Shown piece by piece: positions 8,341 through 17,401 of a stretch of DNA of 37,646 bases; within the stretch, counting starts at the first letter, position 1, and each line of letters begins with the position of its first letter. Location of the stretch: assembly GCA_022788225.1 (NCBI GenBank), contig JALEVO010000045.1, positions 1 to 37,646 on the forward strand. The letters are read 5' to 3'. Under the pieces are notes generated by a model, which made no database searches, was not told the DNA's origin, and saw only the letters and a program-made list of their open reading frames with translations. Position numbers and translations under genes: made by a program. The DNA is from Oscillospiraceae bacterium. GTDB lineage: Bacteria > Bacillota > Clostridia > Oscillospirales > Ruminococcaceae.

Positions 8341-8424
8341 ACATATTATTTAATAACTATTACATTATAGCATAAAAGTTTCATTTTGTCAAGACTAAGT
8401 GAATTCCGGAACAGATTAAAAAAG

Positions 8425-8453
8425 TTGACTTGCATTTTTTGCTGTGATATACT
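8425..8453 (+). promoter_or_regulatory. Promoter for the HgdB-like gene
   Basis: TTGACT (8425-8430), a 17-base spacer and TATACT (8448-8453) form a strong sigma70-type promoter. It lies 31 bases before the TTG start at 8485, giving a leader of about 25 bases that contains the Shine-Dalgarno site. Confidence 0.75.
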
Positions 8454-8484
8454 TAAAGCAAACAGTCATTATAAGGAGGACACA

Positions 8485-9660
8485 TTGAAAAAGAAATTTA
8501 CAATACTCATTCCGGCAATGCTTGACTTTCATTTCCCGCTGCTCAGATATGCATTCTGTTCTCCGGATTATGAAGCAGTGATACTTGACAATGATAAAAA
8601 TATTGCTTATACCGGACTTAAATATCTTCACAATGATCTGTGCTATCCCGTTATACTCATAGCAGGACAGTTTATATCTGCACTTGAAAGCGGAAAGTAT
8701 GATGAATCATCAACAGCCCTTATGATACCCCAGGCAGGAGATGCCTGCAGGGGTTCAAATTATATCCACATGATAAGAAAAGCTTTAAAGCTTTCGGGTT
8801 TCGGGCATATTCCGATAATTTCACTGAATTTTAAAGGACTTGAAAAGCAAAACACTCTTAAAATCAGCATAGGCATGATAAGGAGAGGCTTAGCCGCAGT
8901 TATGTTTGGTGATATACTTATGATTTTGCGAAATCAGATTTGTGCCTATGAAAAACATTCCGGGGAAACAGAACATAAAGTTGAAATCTGGACTGAACGT
9001 CTGAAACAGGGTTTGCTTAACGGAAAGCTACTTTCAGGGAGAGCAATGAAAAAGACATTTTACGCAATTGCAGAAGACTTTTCCAGAATTGAAACTGTTA
9101 AAACCCAAAAGCCTGTTATAGGGATAGTCGGGGAACTTTACGTCAAATACTGCCGTCTTGGAAATGCGGATATATGTCAATACCTTAAAAATGAGGGCTG
9201 TGGTGTTTATATCAACGGGTTTTCGTGGTATCTTCTTTATTATGTTGATACTCACCTTGCTGAAAGCGGTCTGGTTATCGGTGCAGGGTACAAGGGAATA
9301 ATGAAATATCTTGAAAAGATTCAGGAGTCAATGACAGACGCACTGGTGAAAAACGGCTTTTACTGTTGTGAGCCTTTCAGCATATTCAAAAACAATGCGG
9401 CTGAATATGTCAGCTTTGGCTGTGATATCGCCGACGGCTGGCTTATCGGCGCTGAAATCGTAAATATTTATAGGAGTGTATGCAGAAAAATTGCCTGTGT
9501 TCAGCCTTTCGGCTGTATGCCTAATCATGTTTTCGGAAAAGGTATTTATTCTTCACTCCAGCGCAGGCTTGACGGTATCATGCTTTCAAGCATTGATTTT
9601 GATTCGGGGAGTGCTGATGTCAATCTGAAAAACAGGCTTAGTATGCTTATAAATCTGTAA
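8485..9660 (+). CDS. HgdB-like acyl-CoA dehydratase activase-related protein (COG3581-like)
   Basis: This 391-residue protein resembles the 2-hydroxyacyl-CoA dehydratase D-component (HgdB)-like family found in anaerobes. Recognisable parts are the N-terminal ILIPAMLDFHFPLLRYAF, a Cys in AGDACRGSNY, the VGELYVKY segment and the C-terminal QPFGCMPNHVFGKG with another Cys. These cysteines probably ligate an iron-sulfur cluster; the substrate is unknown. The frame is open further upstream, but TTG at 8485 is chosen because AAGGAGGA (8473-8480) precedes it by about five bases, and the upstream extension would overlap the promoter. No adjacent ATPase activator gene is visible, unlike many dehydratase loci, so the protein may be activated from elsewhere or have another role. 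It is probably monocistronic. Confidence 0.7.
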   Translation: MKKKFTILIPAMLDFHFPLLRYAFCSPDYEAVILDNDKNIAYTGLKYLHNDLCYPVILIAGQFISALESGKYDESSTALMIPQAGDACRGSNYIHMIRKALKLSGFGHIPIISLNFKGLEKQNTLKISIGMIRRGLAAVMFGDILMILRNQICAYEKHSGETEHKVEIWTERLKQGLLNGKLLSGRAMKKTFYAIAEDFSRIETVKTQKPVIGIVGELYVKYCRLGNADICQYLKNEGCGVYINGFSWYLLYYVDTHLAESGLVIGAGYKGIMKYLEKIQESMTDALVKNGFYCCEPFSIFKNNAAEYVSFGCDIADGWLIGAEIVNIYRSVCRKIACVQPFGCMPNHVFGKGIYSSLQRRLDGIMLSSIDFDSGSADVNLKNRLSMLINL

Positions 9661-9669
9661 TAGAGATTA

Positions 9670-9825
9670 TTGCTCCGCCAATTAACTATTGAACTTTCTG
9701 CTTGTTCTAAAGCTGAAATCTGTCGTCAGAAAAACTTGCAATACGACAGTATTCCTGAGTTTTTCTTCCTAAGCTTTCATCTCTATCTCTGCGCATAAAT
9801 ATTCAATTGTTAATTGGTGGAGCAA
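9670..9825. repeat. MITE-like inverted-repeat element
   Basis: The ends pair as a 25-base inverted repeat: 9669-9693 against 9802-9826 match at 23 of 25 positions, and the outermost bases are TTGCTCC and GGAGCAA. The element is about 156 bp and is flanked by TA on both sides (9668-9669 and 9826-9827), as expected of a Tc1/mariner-IS630 type target duplication. A second perfect inverted repeat sits inside (CTGTCGT at 9720-9726, ACGACAG at 9743-9749). There is no coding sequence. As RNA it would fold into a long branched hairpin. Confidence 0.6.
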
Positions 9826-9833
9826 TATCTTTT

Positions 9834-9866
9834 AAAACTGCTGTTGAAACGGCAGTTTTATTTTTT
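9834..9866 (+). terminator. Rho-independent terminator after the MITE-like element
   Basis: AAAACTGC (9834-9841) pairs with GCAGTTTT (9852-9859) around a 10-base loop and is followed by ATTTTTT. It would end transcripts from the HgdB-like gene that pass through the inverted-repeat element. Confidence 0.7.
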
Positions 9867-9886
9867 GAAAATATTTTTATGAATAT

Positions 9887-9915
9887 TTGACATTAAATGT
9901 GAAATGGGTTATAAT
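9887..9915 (+). promoter_or_regulatory. Perfect-consensus promoter for tepA
   Basis: TTGACA (9887-9892), a 17-base spacer and TATAAT (9910-9915) form an exact vegetative consensus. Transcription would start near 9922, about 80 bases before the chosen tepA start. It probably drives tepA, ylzJ and perhaps uppP and ftsK. Confidence 0.8.
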
Positions 9916-10002
9916 TAATATAAGTGTATAAATTTGATTTTTCCGGAAAATATAAAGGAAGTACTGATTAAATCTATGAATCCGTCTGGAAGGAAAAATT
10001 AT

Positions 10003-10764
10003 ATGAATACACAGGATTATGATGAAAATGAAAAGCATAATGATGATAATGAAACAACTGAAACCGACGAGGAACTTGACAGGGCAGAGCTTATTGAAAA
10101 AACCGGAGAGGTTATTTCGCATAACGCCAAGCACCTTATCCACTGCCTTACTATAATCGGTCAGGTTGAGGGGCATTATGTTCTGCCGTCACAGAACAAA
10201 ACAACAAAATATGAGCATATCATGCCGTCACTTGTTGCAATTGAACAGGACAGAACTATCGAGGGGCTTGTTATCATTCTCAACACAGTGGGCGGTGACG
10301 TGGAAGCAGGACTTGCAATAGCCGAACTTATCGCCGGAATGAAAACGCCTACAGTTTCACTTGTTGTGGGAGGAGGTCACTCTATCGGCGTACCACTTGC
10401 GGTCAGTGCAATGAAATCTTTTATTGTACCGTCAGCTACAATGACCATTCACCCGGTAAGAATGAACGGTCTGGTACTGGGAGTGCCGCAGACATTATCA
10501 TACTTTGACAAAATGCAGGACAGGATAGTAAATTTTGTTACAGCAAAAAGCGGTATCAGTGAGGAAAATTTCCGCAGTCTTATGATGCAGACCGGTGAGC
10601 TTGTAATGGACGTTGGTACAGTCGTGGACGGAGAAAAGGCGGTTGAACTTGGTCTTATTGACAGACTCGGGGGGTTAAGCGACGCCATTGAATGTCTTTA
10701 TGAGCTTATCGAACAGTCGGACGAGAAATATCCAGATAATGACAAAACGGAGGAAAAGCAATGA
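10003..10764 (+). CDS. tepA: ClpP-like serine protease, translocation-enhancing protein TepA
   Basis: This 253-residue protein of the ClpP/crotonase fold has an acidic, variable N-terminus followed by the family core: [13 protein letters not shown], the nucleophile motif [10 protein letters not shown] with Ser127, and TIHPVRMNG with catalytic His150. This is the TepA (YmfB) signature, a cytoplasmic peptidase linked in Bacillus to protein export and degradation of small proteins. The ATG at 10003 is preferred because GGAAGGA precedes it; in-frame ATGs further up lack a well-spaced site. The last codon overlaps the start of ylzJ (ATGA). The order tepA-ylzJ followed by ftsK/spoIIIE is conserved in Bacillus, which supports the call. 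Confidence 0.85.
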   Translation: MNTQDYDENEKHNDDNETTETDEELDRAELIEKTGEVISHNAKHLIHCLTIIGQVEGHYVLPSQNKTTKYEHIMPSLVAIEQDRTIEGLVIILNTVGGDVEAGLAIAELIAGMKTPTVSLVVGGGHSIGVPLAVSAMKSFIVPSATMTIHPVRMNGLVLGVPQTLSYFDKMQDRIVNFVTAKSGISEENFRSLMMQTGELVMDVGTVVDGEKAVELGLIDRLGGLSDAIECLYELIEQSDEKYPDNDKTEEKQ

Positions 10765-10910
10765 TTCTTCATACTATTATAAGTCCGGAGGATATTTTTT
10801 ATCAGAAGCCATCAAGGGAAGTTAAAAATTCAGAACCTTTTTCAACAGATCCTTATTACTATCTAAATAAGGACAATTATTATAAGAAATATGTACAGCA
10901 GCGGAATTGA
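10761..10910 (+). CDS. ylzJ: YlzJ-like small protein
   Basis: This 49-residue frame begins with [14 protein letters not shown] and overlaps the tepA stop by four bases (ATGA), which indicates translational coupling. B. subtilis YlzJ, a protein of unknown function, occupies the same position between tepA and spoIIIE and starts similarly (MILYT...). The remainder is polar and Tyr-rich ([15 protein letters not shown]) and has no membrane segment. A hairpin formed by CAGCGGAA and TTCCGCTG (10899-10920) spans the stop codon. It has no T-run, so it is more likely a processing or stability element than a terminator. Confidence 0.75.
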   Translation: MILHTIISPEDIFYQKPSREVKNSEPFSTDPYYYLNKDNYYKKYVQQRN

Positions 10911-10946
10911 TTTTCCGCTGAATGTACTTAATACAGGAGGAATTAT

Positions 10947-11822
10947 ATGTCATTTTTAGAAGCACTTATGCAGGGAATTATTCAGGGACTGACAGAGTTT
11001 CTGCCGGTTTCAAGTTCAGGTCATCTTTCGCTTTATCAGCATTTCACAGGCAACAGCGGAGAGGGTGCACTGCTCTTTTCGGCGATTTTGCATTTAGGTA
11101 CGCTTGCGGCGGTATTTATCGCTTTCAGAAAAACTATATGCGAACTGATCCTTGAATTTTTCTCACTTATAAAGGATATATTCACAGGAAAATTCAAGTG
11201 GAAAACAATGAATCCGCAAAGACGTGCCATAATAATGCTTGTGATATCATTACTCATGCTCATACCGTTTTACATATTCAAAGACTATTTTGAAAAGGTA
11301 TCAGAGGACAGTGATATTGTCATAGAGGGTATATGCTTCCTCTATACATCTGTGATACTTTTCATTTCAGACAGATGTGTTAAAGGCAATAAGAAATTCG
11401 GGGATATATCCGTTAAAAATGCCGTTACTGTAGGTACATTCCAGGGAATAGCACTTCTCCCGGGCGTTTCACGTTCCGGCTCCACCATTTCAAGCGGTCT
11501 TTTCTGCGGCTTTGAAAGAGGTACTGCTGTTGAATATTCGTTTATACTGGGTATTCCGGCAATACTGGGCGGATGTCTTTTACAAGTCAAGGACGCAGTT
11601 GAACAGAAAGCAATGGATATAAATATTCTTAATTTTGCAGTTGGTTTCATATCTGCGGCAGTTGTGGGAATCTGTGCAATTAAAATGGTAAACTGGCTTG
11701 TAAAGTCTGACAAATTCAAGGTTTTTGCAATTTATACATTCATTCTCGGTATAATTGTTACGGGTATCGGAATCTTTGAACACTCTGTAGGAATGAATAT
11801 CGTAGATTATTTCAGGAAATAA
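10947..11822 (+). CDS. uppP: Undecaprenyl-diphosphatase (BacA/UppP)
   Basis: The 291-residue polytopic membrane protein dephosphorylates undecaprenyl pyrophosphate to regenerate the lipid carrier for peptidoglycan and other wall polymers, and confers low-level bacitracin tolerance. Both signature segments are present: the N-terminal QGLTEFLPVSSSGHLSL and the PGVSRSGSTIS loop holding the active-site Ser/Arg. At least seven hydrophobic stretches follow, and the length is normal for the family. AGGAGG lies 7 bases before the ATG. Its position between ylzJ and ftsK differs from Bacillus, where those two are adjacent. Confidence 0.95.
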   Translation: MSFLEALMQGIIQGLTEFLPVSSSGHLSLYQHFTGNSGEGALLFSAILHLGTLAAVFIAFRKTICELILEFFSLIKDIFTGKFKWKTMNPQRRAIIMLVISLLMLIPFYIFKDYFEKVSEDSDIVIEGICFLYTSVILFISDRCVKGNKKFGDISVKNAVTVGTFQGIALLPGVSRSGSTISSGLFCGFERGTAVEYSFILGIPAILGGCLLQVKDAVEQKAMDINILNFAVGFISAAVVGICAIKMVNWLVKSDKFKVFAIYTFILGIIVTGIGIFEHSVGMNIVDYFRK

Positions 11823-11845
11823 AAACATAGAGAGGACAATAAAAC

Positions 11846-14419
11846 GTGGCGGAGAGGAAAAAGAAAGCTGCGTCAACCGGAAAAAAGGGCGGCGCTAAAA
11901 ATACAAATACAAAAAAAGCGGCGTCTGAGCCGAAAAAGAGCCGTACTGCTGTTCAGGGACAAAAAGACCCTGTAAATCAGTTCTGGTCGGTTATACTTTT
12001 CGCCTGCGGAATACTGATTTTTCTGTTTACGGTTATAAGCGGCAGCAGCGGCTGGCTTTTTATACATAACCTGCTGAGAGGACTTTTCGGAATAGCGGTT
12101 TTTCTTGTACCGGTTATTCTTATTTATACGGCTCTTCTTATCAGCATGGAAAAGTCACAGCAGACTGTTTCAGGGCGGGCACTCTGGGGCGTGGGGCTTA
12201 CTCTGCTCAGCAGCTCAGTGGTGCAGATAATGTTCGTGGGCGAGGCAGAGGGAAATTCATTTATGGAAAAATGCAGGTTCCTCTATCAGTCGGGACTTGA
12301 ACTGGAGGGCGGCGGCCTTTTAAGCGCACTCATTGCATGGCCTCTGATAAAACTGTTCGGCAGTATCGGTTCAAAAATAATCGTTTGTATTCTGCTGTTT
12401 ATTTTTATTATGCTCCTTTCAAATCTGACTCTGTTCCAGTTTTTCGGAATATTCTATAAGCCCTTTGTTAAGATGTTCCGTTCCCTTAAAGAGATAAGGG
12501 AGGAAAACAAGATACTTGATGCCTATGAGGACTGGGAGTATGACGAGGAGCAGGAGGCGATAAATCTTGCCAATTCAGGCGGCAGGGAAAATGATACTGT
12601 TCCGGATTACCCTGATGATATTCCGGATATTCCTGTTGACAATGAACCGGAGCAGATACCGCAGTTTGAACCATCAGAACCGGAGGACTATCCCGATTCT
12701 GATATTGATATACCAATAAATGATGATCTGCCTGTGCCGGCAGCTGCAAATAAAACTGAAAAAGTATCTGATAATACTCCTCAGCAGACCGCTGAAAACA
12801 CTGCTCCGCTCAGCGAACTTGACGCACTGGTTGAAAAGGCAGTTGTAGGCGGTGAAAAGGATGATATGCCGGAAAACTTTGCTGAAAAGGCAGAGAAAGC
12901 GGCAATGACTGCACCGGAAAAAGATGAAATAAAACCGGCTGCGGTAAAGCAGTATGTACTGCCGCCTATAGACCTTTTAAGCAGGTCGGTTTCAAAGGCT
13001 AATGATCCGGCTGCGGCTGCGGAACTTAAAGAAAAGGCAGATACCCTTATAAGTACCCTCAAAAGTTTTGGAGTTACTGCGAGAATTGTGGCAATTCAGA
13101 GAGGTCCGAGGGTTACAAGATACGAGATACAGCCGGCGGCAGGGGTCAAGGTTTCAAAAATCACCAATCTTTCAGACGATATTGCTCTGAACCTTGCGGC
13201 GGCAGGCGTTCGTATAGAAGCCCCGATTCCGGGCAAGGCGGCAATTGGTATTGAAATACCGAATACCAATCAGGACATTGTTTCCATTCGTGAGGTTATT
13301 GAAAGTCCGGAATTTAAAAATGCAAAGAGCAAGCTTGCATTTGCAGTGGGCAAGGATATTGCCGGAAACATTATTGTGGGTGATGTTGCCAAAATGCCTC
13401 ACATGATTATTGCCGGAACTACCGGTTCAGGTAAATCTGTATGCACAAACTCAATTATCATGTCACTGCTTTACCGTACAAAGCCTGAAGAGGTAAAGCT
13501 TATCCTTATCGACCCTAAAATGGTTGAGTTTACCACATATAACGGAATTCCGCATTTGCTTATTCCGGTTGTGACCGACCCTCGTCAGGCGGCAGGTGCG
13601 CTTAACTGGGGTGTACAGGAAATGCTGAGGAGATACAAGCTTTTTGCAGACAACAATGTCCGTGACTTAGGGGGCTACAACGAAATTGCGGAAAGCCGGG
13701 GAATTGAAAAGCTGCCGCAGATAGTTATTGCAATCGACGAATTTTCCGACCTTATGATGGCGGCATCAAAAGAAGTTGAGGACTCAGTCTGCCGTCTGGC
13801 ACAGATGGCGAGAGCTGCGGGAATGCACCTTATTATCGCAACACAGCGTCCGACAACTGACGTTATCACAGGTCTTATCAAGGCCAATATTCCAAGCCGT
13901 ATTGCTCTTTCTGTTCAGTCGCAGGTGGATTCAAGAACAATTCTTGACACACAGGGTGCTGAAAAGCTTTTAGGCTACGGTGATATGCTTTATTACCCTA
14001 ATGGTATGCAGAAACCGCTGAGAGTTCAGGGCTGTTTCTGTTCTACAAAGGAAGTTGAATCCATAGTCGGATTTATTAAGGAAGAGTCTGTTTCTGAATA
14101 CAACAATGACATTATTGAAGCTGTTGAACAGAGTATGCCGGCTGAAAAGGGTGAGAAAATCGAAGCCGCAAGCGACCTTACCGGAGACGGCGATGAGGTT
14201 CTCATTGAAAAGGCTATCGATGTTGTGGTGGAAATGGGACAGGCGTCTACGTCTTCGCTCCAGAGAAAGTTGAAGCTTGGTTATGCAAGAGCGGCAAGAA
14301 TAATAGACGAACTGGAAAACATGGGTGTTGTGGGACCTTATGAGGGTGCCAAACCGAGAAAGGTAATCATGACAAAACAGCAGTGGGCAGAAAGAAGAAT
14401 GAATAAAAAGGCGGATTAA
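11846..14419 (+). CDS. ftsK: DNA translocase FtsK/SpoIIIE
   Basis: The 857-residue protein has a Lys/Ala-rich N-terminus, four to five membrane helices (about 43-200), an acidic Pro/Asp/Glu linker (about 215-370) and a RecA-type motor. Walker A is GTTGSGKS at 524-531 and Walker B is IVIAIDEFSD with Asp631 and Glu632. A C-terminal gamma winged helix (QRKLKLGYARAARIIDELE) recognises polar chromosomal sequences. It anchors at the septum and pumps the chromosome terminus during division or sporulation. The start is GTG at 11846 with AGAGAGGA upstream, and it begins 23 bases after uppP. The division (FtsK) and sporulation (SpoIIIE) versions cannot be told apart from sequence alone. The next gene starts 3 bases after its stop. 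Confidence 0.95.
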   Translation: MAERKKKAASTGKKGGAKNTNTKKAASEPKKSRTAVQGQKDPVNQFWSVILFACGILIFLFTVISGSSGWLFIHNLLRGLFGIAVFLVPVILIYTALLISMEKSQQTVSGRALWGVGLTLLSSSVVQIMFVGEAEGNSFMEKCRFLYQSGLELEGGGLLSALIAWPLIKLFGSIGSKIIVCILLFIFIMLLSNLTLFQFFGIFYKPFVKMFRSLKEIREENKILDAYEDWEYDEEQEAINLANSGGRENDTVPDYPDDIPDIPVDNEPEQIPQFEPSEPEDYPDSDIDIPINDDLPVPAAANKTEKVSDNTPQQTAENTAPLSELDALVEKAVVGGEKDDMPENFAEKAEKAAMTAPEKDEIKPAAVKQYVLPPIDLLSRSVSKANDPAAAAELKEKADTLISTLKSFGVTARIVAIQRGPRVTRYEIQPAAGVKVSKITNLSDDIALNLAAAGVRIEAPIPGKAAIGIEIPNTNQDIVSIREVIESPEFKNAKSKLAFAVGKDIAGNIIVGDVAKMPHMIIAGTTGSGKSVCTNSIIMSLLYRTKPEEVKLILIDPKMVEFTTYNGIPHLLIPVVTDPRQAAGALNWGVQEMLRRYKLFADNNVRDLGGYNEIAESRGIEKLPQIVIAIDEFSDLMMAASKEVEDSVCRLAQMARAAGMHLIIATQRPTTDVITGLIKANIPSRIALSVQSQVDSRTILDTQGAEKLLGYGDMLYYPNGMQKPLRVQGCFCSTKEVESIVGFIKEESVSEYNNDIIEAVEQSMPAEKGEKIEAASDLTGDGDEVLIEKAIDVVVEMGQASTSSLQRKLKLGYARAARIIDELENMGVVGPYEGAKPRKVIMTKQQWAERRMNKKAD

Positions 14420-14422
14420 AAA

Positions 14423-16297
14423 ATGAACGGTTTTCTTCCGGTTTCACGCAGGGATATGGAAGAGCGTGGAATCAAGCAGTTTGATTTTATATACGTTACT
14501 GGTGACGCTTATGTTGACCACCCGAGTTTCGGTGCGGCGATAATTACACGTCTGCTGGAGGACTTAGGTTACACTGTGGGAATAATCTCTCAGCCGGACT
14601 GGAAAAGTGACAGGGATTTCAAAATGTACGGCGCACCACGTCTTGCGTTTCTGGTGACTGCCGGAAATATCGACTCAATGGTGGCTCACTACACTGCCGC
14701 AAAGAGAAAGCGTTCCGATGACGCATACACTCCCGGCGGAAAGGCTGGGAAACGTCCGGACAGGGCGGTTATTGTGTACTGCCAGAGAATCCGTGAGATT
14801 TTCGGTGACATTCCCATAGCCATAGGGGGACTTGAAGCGTCTTTACGCCGTTTTGCGCACTATGACTACTGGGACGACTGCGTAAGACCGTCGGTACTTG
14901 TTGACAGCGGCGCAGACCTGCTTATGTACGGCATGGGAGAACATCAGATAACTGAAATTGCAAAACGTCTTGACAGCGGTGAAAGCATACATGAAATGCA
15001 CGATATCAGGGGTACCTGTTATCTTACAGAGCCGGTGAATACACCAATCGGTGCGGCGGAGTGCGCCTCCTTTGAACAGGTGAAGGAGAACAAAAAGGCT
15101 TACGCAAAATCGTGCAGACAGCAGTATGACCAGCAGGACGAGGTTTACGGAAAAACGGTAATTCAGCGCCACGGAAAGATGATGCTTGTGCAGAATCCGC
15201 CGGCTCTTAGCCTTACTACCGAAGAACTTGACCACATTTACAGTCTGCCCTATATGAGGGCATATCACCCGTCATACGAAAAGCTGGGAGGAGTGCCGGG
15301 AATTGAGGAAGTGCGCTTTTCAATAACCCATAACAGGGGCTGTTTCGGCTACTGTAATTTCTGTTCTATTGCACTTCATCAGGGGCGCAGAATTACCTGC
15401 CGCAGTGAAAAATCAATACTTGAAGAGGCAGAAAAAATCACGAAAATGCCGGATTTCAAAGGGTATATCCATGATGTGGGAGGTCCTACGGCGAATTTCA
15501 GAAAGCCGTCCTGTGAAAAGCAGATGAAGCTTGGACTTTGCAAGGGGAAAAAGTGTCTGGCACCTACACCTTGCCCGAATCTTGACGTTGACCACACGGA
15601 ATATATCGACATTTTAAGAAAACTCCGCAAAGTAAAGGGCGTTAAGAAAGTTTTTATCCGTTCGGGTATCAGATACGATTATCTCATGGAGGACGAGAGC
15701 GACGAGTTTATAAAGGAGCTTATCAAATATCATGTAAGCGGACAGCTTAAGGTTGCGCCGGAACACTGTTCAGCGGCGGTTCTTGATAAGATGGGCAAAC
15801 CCCATATTGAAGCTTACAGGAAGTTTCAGAAACGATTTTACGAGATAACAAAGGGTGTGGGCAAGGAACAGTATCTTGTGCCTTACCTTATGTCGTCACA
15901 CCCCGGAAGTACCCTTAAAGAGGCGATAGACCTTGCAGTGTTCCTGAAAGAAAATAATATGCACCCCGAACAGGTTCAGGACTTTTACCCTACTCCGGGA
16001 ACCCTTTCAACCTGTATGTTCTATACCGGTCTTGACCCCTACACAATGGAAGAAGTCTATGTGCCGAAAACTCCGGAGGAAAAGAAAATGCAGAGAACGC
16101 TTTTGCAGTACTTTAAGCCGGAAAACAAGAAAATCGTTATTGCCGCACTGAAAAAAGCAGGTCGGCAGGATCTTATAGGCTACGGCAAAAATTGTCTTGT
16201 AACGCCGGAAAGCGGCAGACAGGAAAAGACAACACGAAATAACAGCAGACAGAAAGGCAGTGCAAAATGGCAAAAACCAAAAGCAAAAAGAAAGTAA
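14423..16297 (+). CDS. YgiQ family radical SAM protein
   Basis: The 624-residue protein matches the UPF0313/YgiQ family. It has a cobalamin-binding-like N-terminal region (FDFIYVTGDAYVDHPSFG), the family stretch YDYWDDCVRPS, and the radical SAM cluster motif C-x3-C-x2-C in RGCFGYCNFCSIALHQGR (Cys307, Cys311, Cys314). The C-terminal SHPGSTLKEA and DFYPTPGT segments are also typical. The cluster should cleave S-adenosylmethionine; the substrate is unknown. It begins 3 bases after ftsK. Its Lys-rich tail overlaps the next gene by 31 bases, so the two are translationally linked. Confidence 0.9.
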   Translation: MNGFLPVSRRDMEERGIKQFDFIYVTGDAYVDHPSFGAAIITRLLEDLGYTVGIISQPDWKSDRDFKMYGAPRLAFLVTAGNIDSMVAHYTAAKRKRSDDAYTPGGKAGKRPDRAVIVYCQRIREIFGDIPIAIGGLEASLRRFAHYDYWDDCVRPSVLVDSGADLLMYGMGEHQITEIAKRLDSGESIHEMHDIRGTCYLTEPVNTPIGAAECASFEQVKENKKAYAKSCRQQYDQQDEVYGKTVIQRHGKMMLVQNPPALSLTTEELDHIYSLPYMRAYHPSYEKLGGVPGIEEVRFSITHNRGCFGYCNFCSIALHQGRRITCRSEKSILEEAEKITKMPDFKGYIHDVGGPTANFRKPSCEKQMKLGLCKGKKCLAPTPCPNLDVDHTEYIDILRKLRKVKGVKKVFIRSGIRYDYLMEDESDEFIKELIKYHVSGQLKVAPEHCSAAVLDKMGKPHIEAYRKFQKRFYEITKGVGKEQYLVPYLMSSHPGSTLKEAIDLAVFLKENNMHPEQVQDFYPTPGTLSTCMFYTGLDPYTMEEVYVPKTPEEKKMQRTLLQYFKPENKKIVIAALKKAGRQDLIGYGKNCLVTPESGRQEKTTRNNSRQKGSAKWQKPKAKRK

Positions 16298-17199
16298 CAG
16301 GCAGTTTTCTTGCCGTTGTTCTGATTGTAGCAGTCGGACTTGTGGCTGCTCACTTCCTTGATATATTTACCCTTGACGACTGGAAATCACTTCTGGGAAT
16401 AAGTGATTCTTCAGCGGAGGAAACGGCAGAAGTCCACTTTATTGACGTTGGTCAGGGGGACTGCGAACTGGTTATCTCACAGGGCGAGGCTCTGCTTATT
16501 GACACGGGTGAAAAGGAAAACGCACAGGCGGTTTGTGAATATATAAGAGAACAGGGCATTGATACGATAAAATATATGCTGTTGACGCATCAGCATTCTG
16601 ATCACATGGGCGGTGCGTCTGAGATAATAAACAGCATGGAAGTTGAAAATATAATTATCCCTAAACTGCCGGAGGACATGACTCCTACAACGAAATTTTA
16701 TGAAAATTTTCTGTTAAGCGTTCAGGAAACGGGCTTGAAGCTGACTTCGGCTGAACCGGGTTCGGTTTACCAGATAGGGGAATGCAGTCTGGAGATAGTT
16801 GCTCCGGTTGATGTATATGACGATTTGAACAATTTTTCAGCGGCATCAATTCTGACCCATGGTGACGATACATTCTTTTTTGCCGGTGACATTGAAAAGA
16901 AAGCTGAAAAAGATATTCTTGAATCTGGCAGAATGAGGGATATTGACGTGCTAAAGGCGGCTCACCACGGCAGCAGTACATCAAGCTGCAAGGATTTTCT
17001 TGAAGTGGCACAGCCGGACTATGCAGTTATCTGCTGCGGTGACAAGAATTCCTATAATCACCCTAATACGAAAACTGTTGAGAGAATACGAAAATATACA
17101 GAGAATATTTACAGGACTGATATTGACGGAACTGTTGTGTTTACATCTTCCGGCGATGAACTGAGTGTGTATACTGAAAAGGGGAATAATCCTTGCTGA
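16267..17199 (+). CDS. ComEC/Rec2-like metallo-beta-lactamase-fold hydrolase
   Basis: This 310-residue protein has an N-terminal Lys-rich segment and one membrane anchor (about 11-30), placing the enzyme outside the membrane. The hydrolase domain opens with VHFIDVGQGDCELV, carries the metal motif THQHSDHMGG (His108, His110, Asp112, His113), and has a later His pair in AAHHGSSTSS. It matches the stand-alone relatives of the ComEC C-terminal domain, proposed to be extracellular nucleases or phosphodiesterases; the substrate here is not proven. It overlaps YgiQ by 31 bases at its start and the DUF3006 gene by 7 bases at its end. Confidence 0.85.
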   Translation: MAKTKSKKKVTGSFLAVVLIVAVGLVAAHFLDIFTLDDWKSLLGISDSSAEETAEVHFIDVGQGDCELVISQGEALLIDTGEKENAQAVCEYIREQGIDTIKYMLLTHQHSDHMGGASEIINSMEVENIIIPKLPEDMTPTTKFYENFLLSVQETGLKLTSAEPGSVYQIGECSLEIVAPVDVYDDLNNFSAASILTHGDDTFFFAGDIEKKAEKDILESGRMRDIDVLKAAHHGSSTSSCKDFLEVAQPDYAVICCGDKNSYNHPNTKTVERIRKYTENIYRTDIDGTVVFTSSGDELSVYTEKGNNPC

Positions 17200-17399
17200 T
17201 ACTTGAAAGATTTGAGGGGGATACTGCCATTATCGAAAACGGTGACGACAGGCTTGAAGTTGAAAAAAAGCTTGTTTCTGCTGATGCTAAAGAGGGCGAC
17301 GTACTGAAACTGGAAAACGGCAGGTATTTTCCTGACAAAGAGGAAACAATAAAACGGAGAGAAAAAATAACAAAGCTGCAAAACAGCCTATGGAGTTGA
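17193..17399 (+). CDS. DUF3006 family small protein
   Basis: The 68-residue protein begins MLILERFEGDTAIIENGDD and has the compact acidic beta-fold look of DUF3006. Members often directly follow ComEC-like hydrolase genes, as here, where the coding regions overlap by 7 bases. The start is TTG at 17193 with AAGGGG about 8 bases upstream. The function is unknown; the constant pairing suggests it modulates or folds the hydrolase, which is inference. It ends 2 bases before the next gene. Confidence 0.8.
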   Translation: MLILERFEGDTAIIENGDDRLEVEKKLVSADAKEGDVLKLENGRYFPDKEETIKRREKITKLQNSLWS

Positions 17400-17401
17400 C
17401 A

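Noticed and set aside
12781-13062. Minus-strand open frame inside ftsK, rich in Ser and Ala
   Set aside because: It is a shadow of the acidic linker codons of ftsK; no ribosome-binding site and no recognisable protein.
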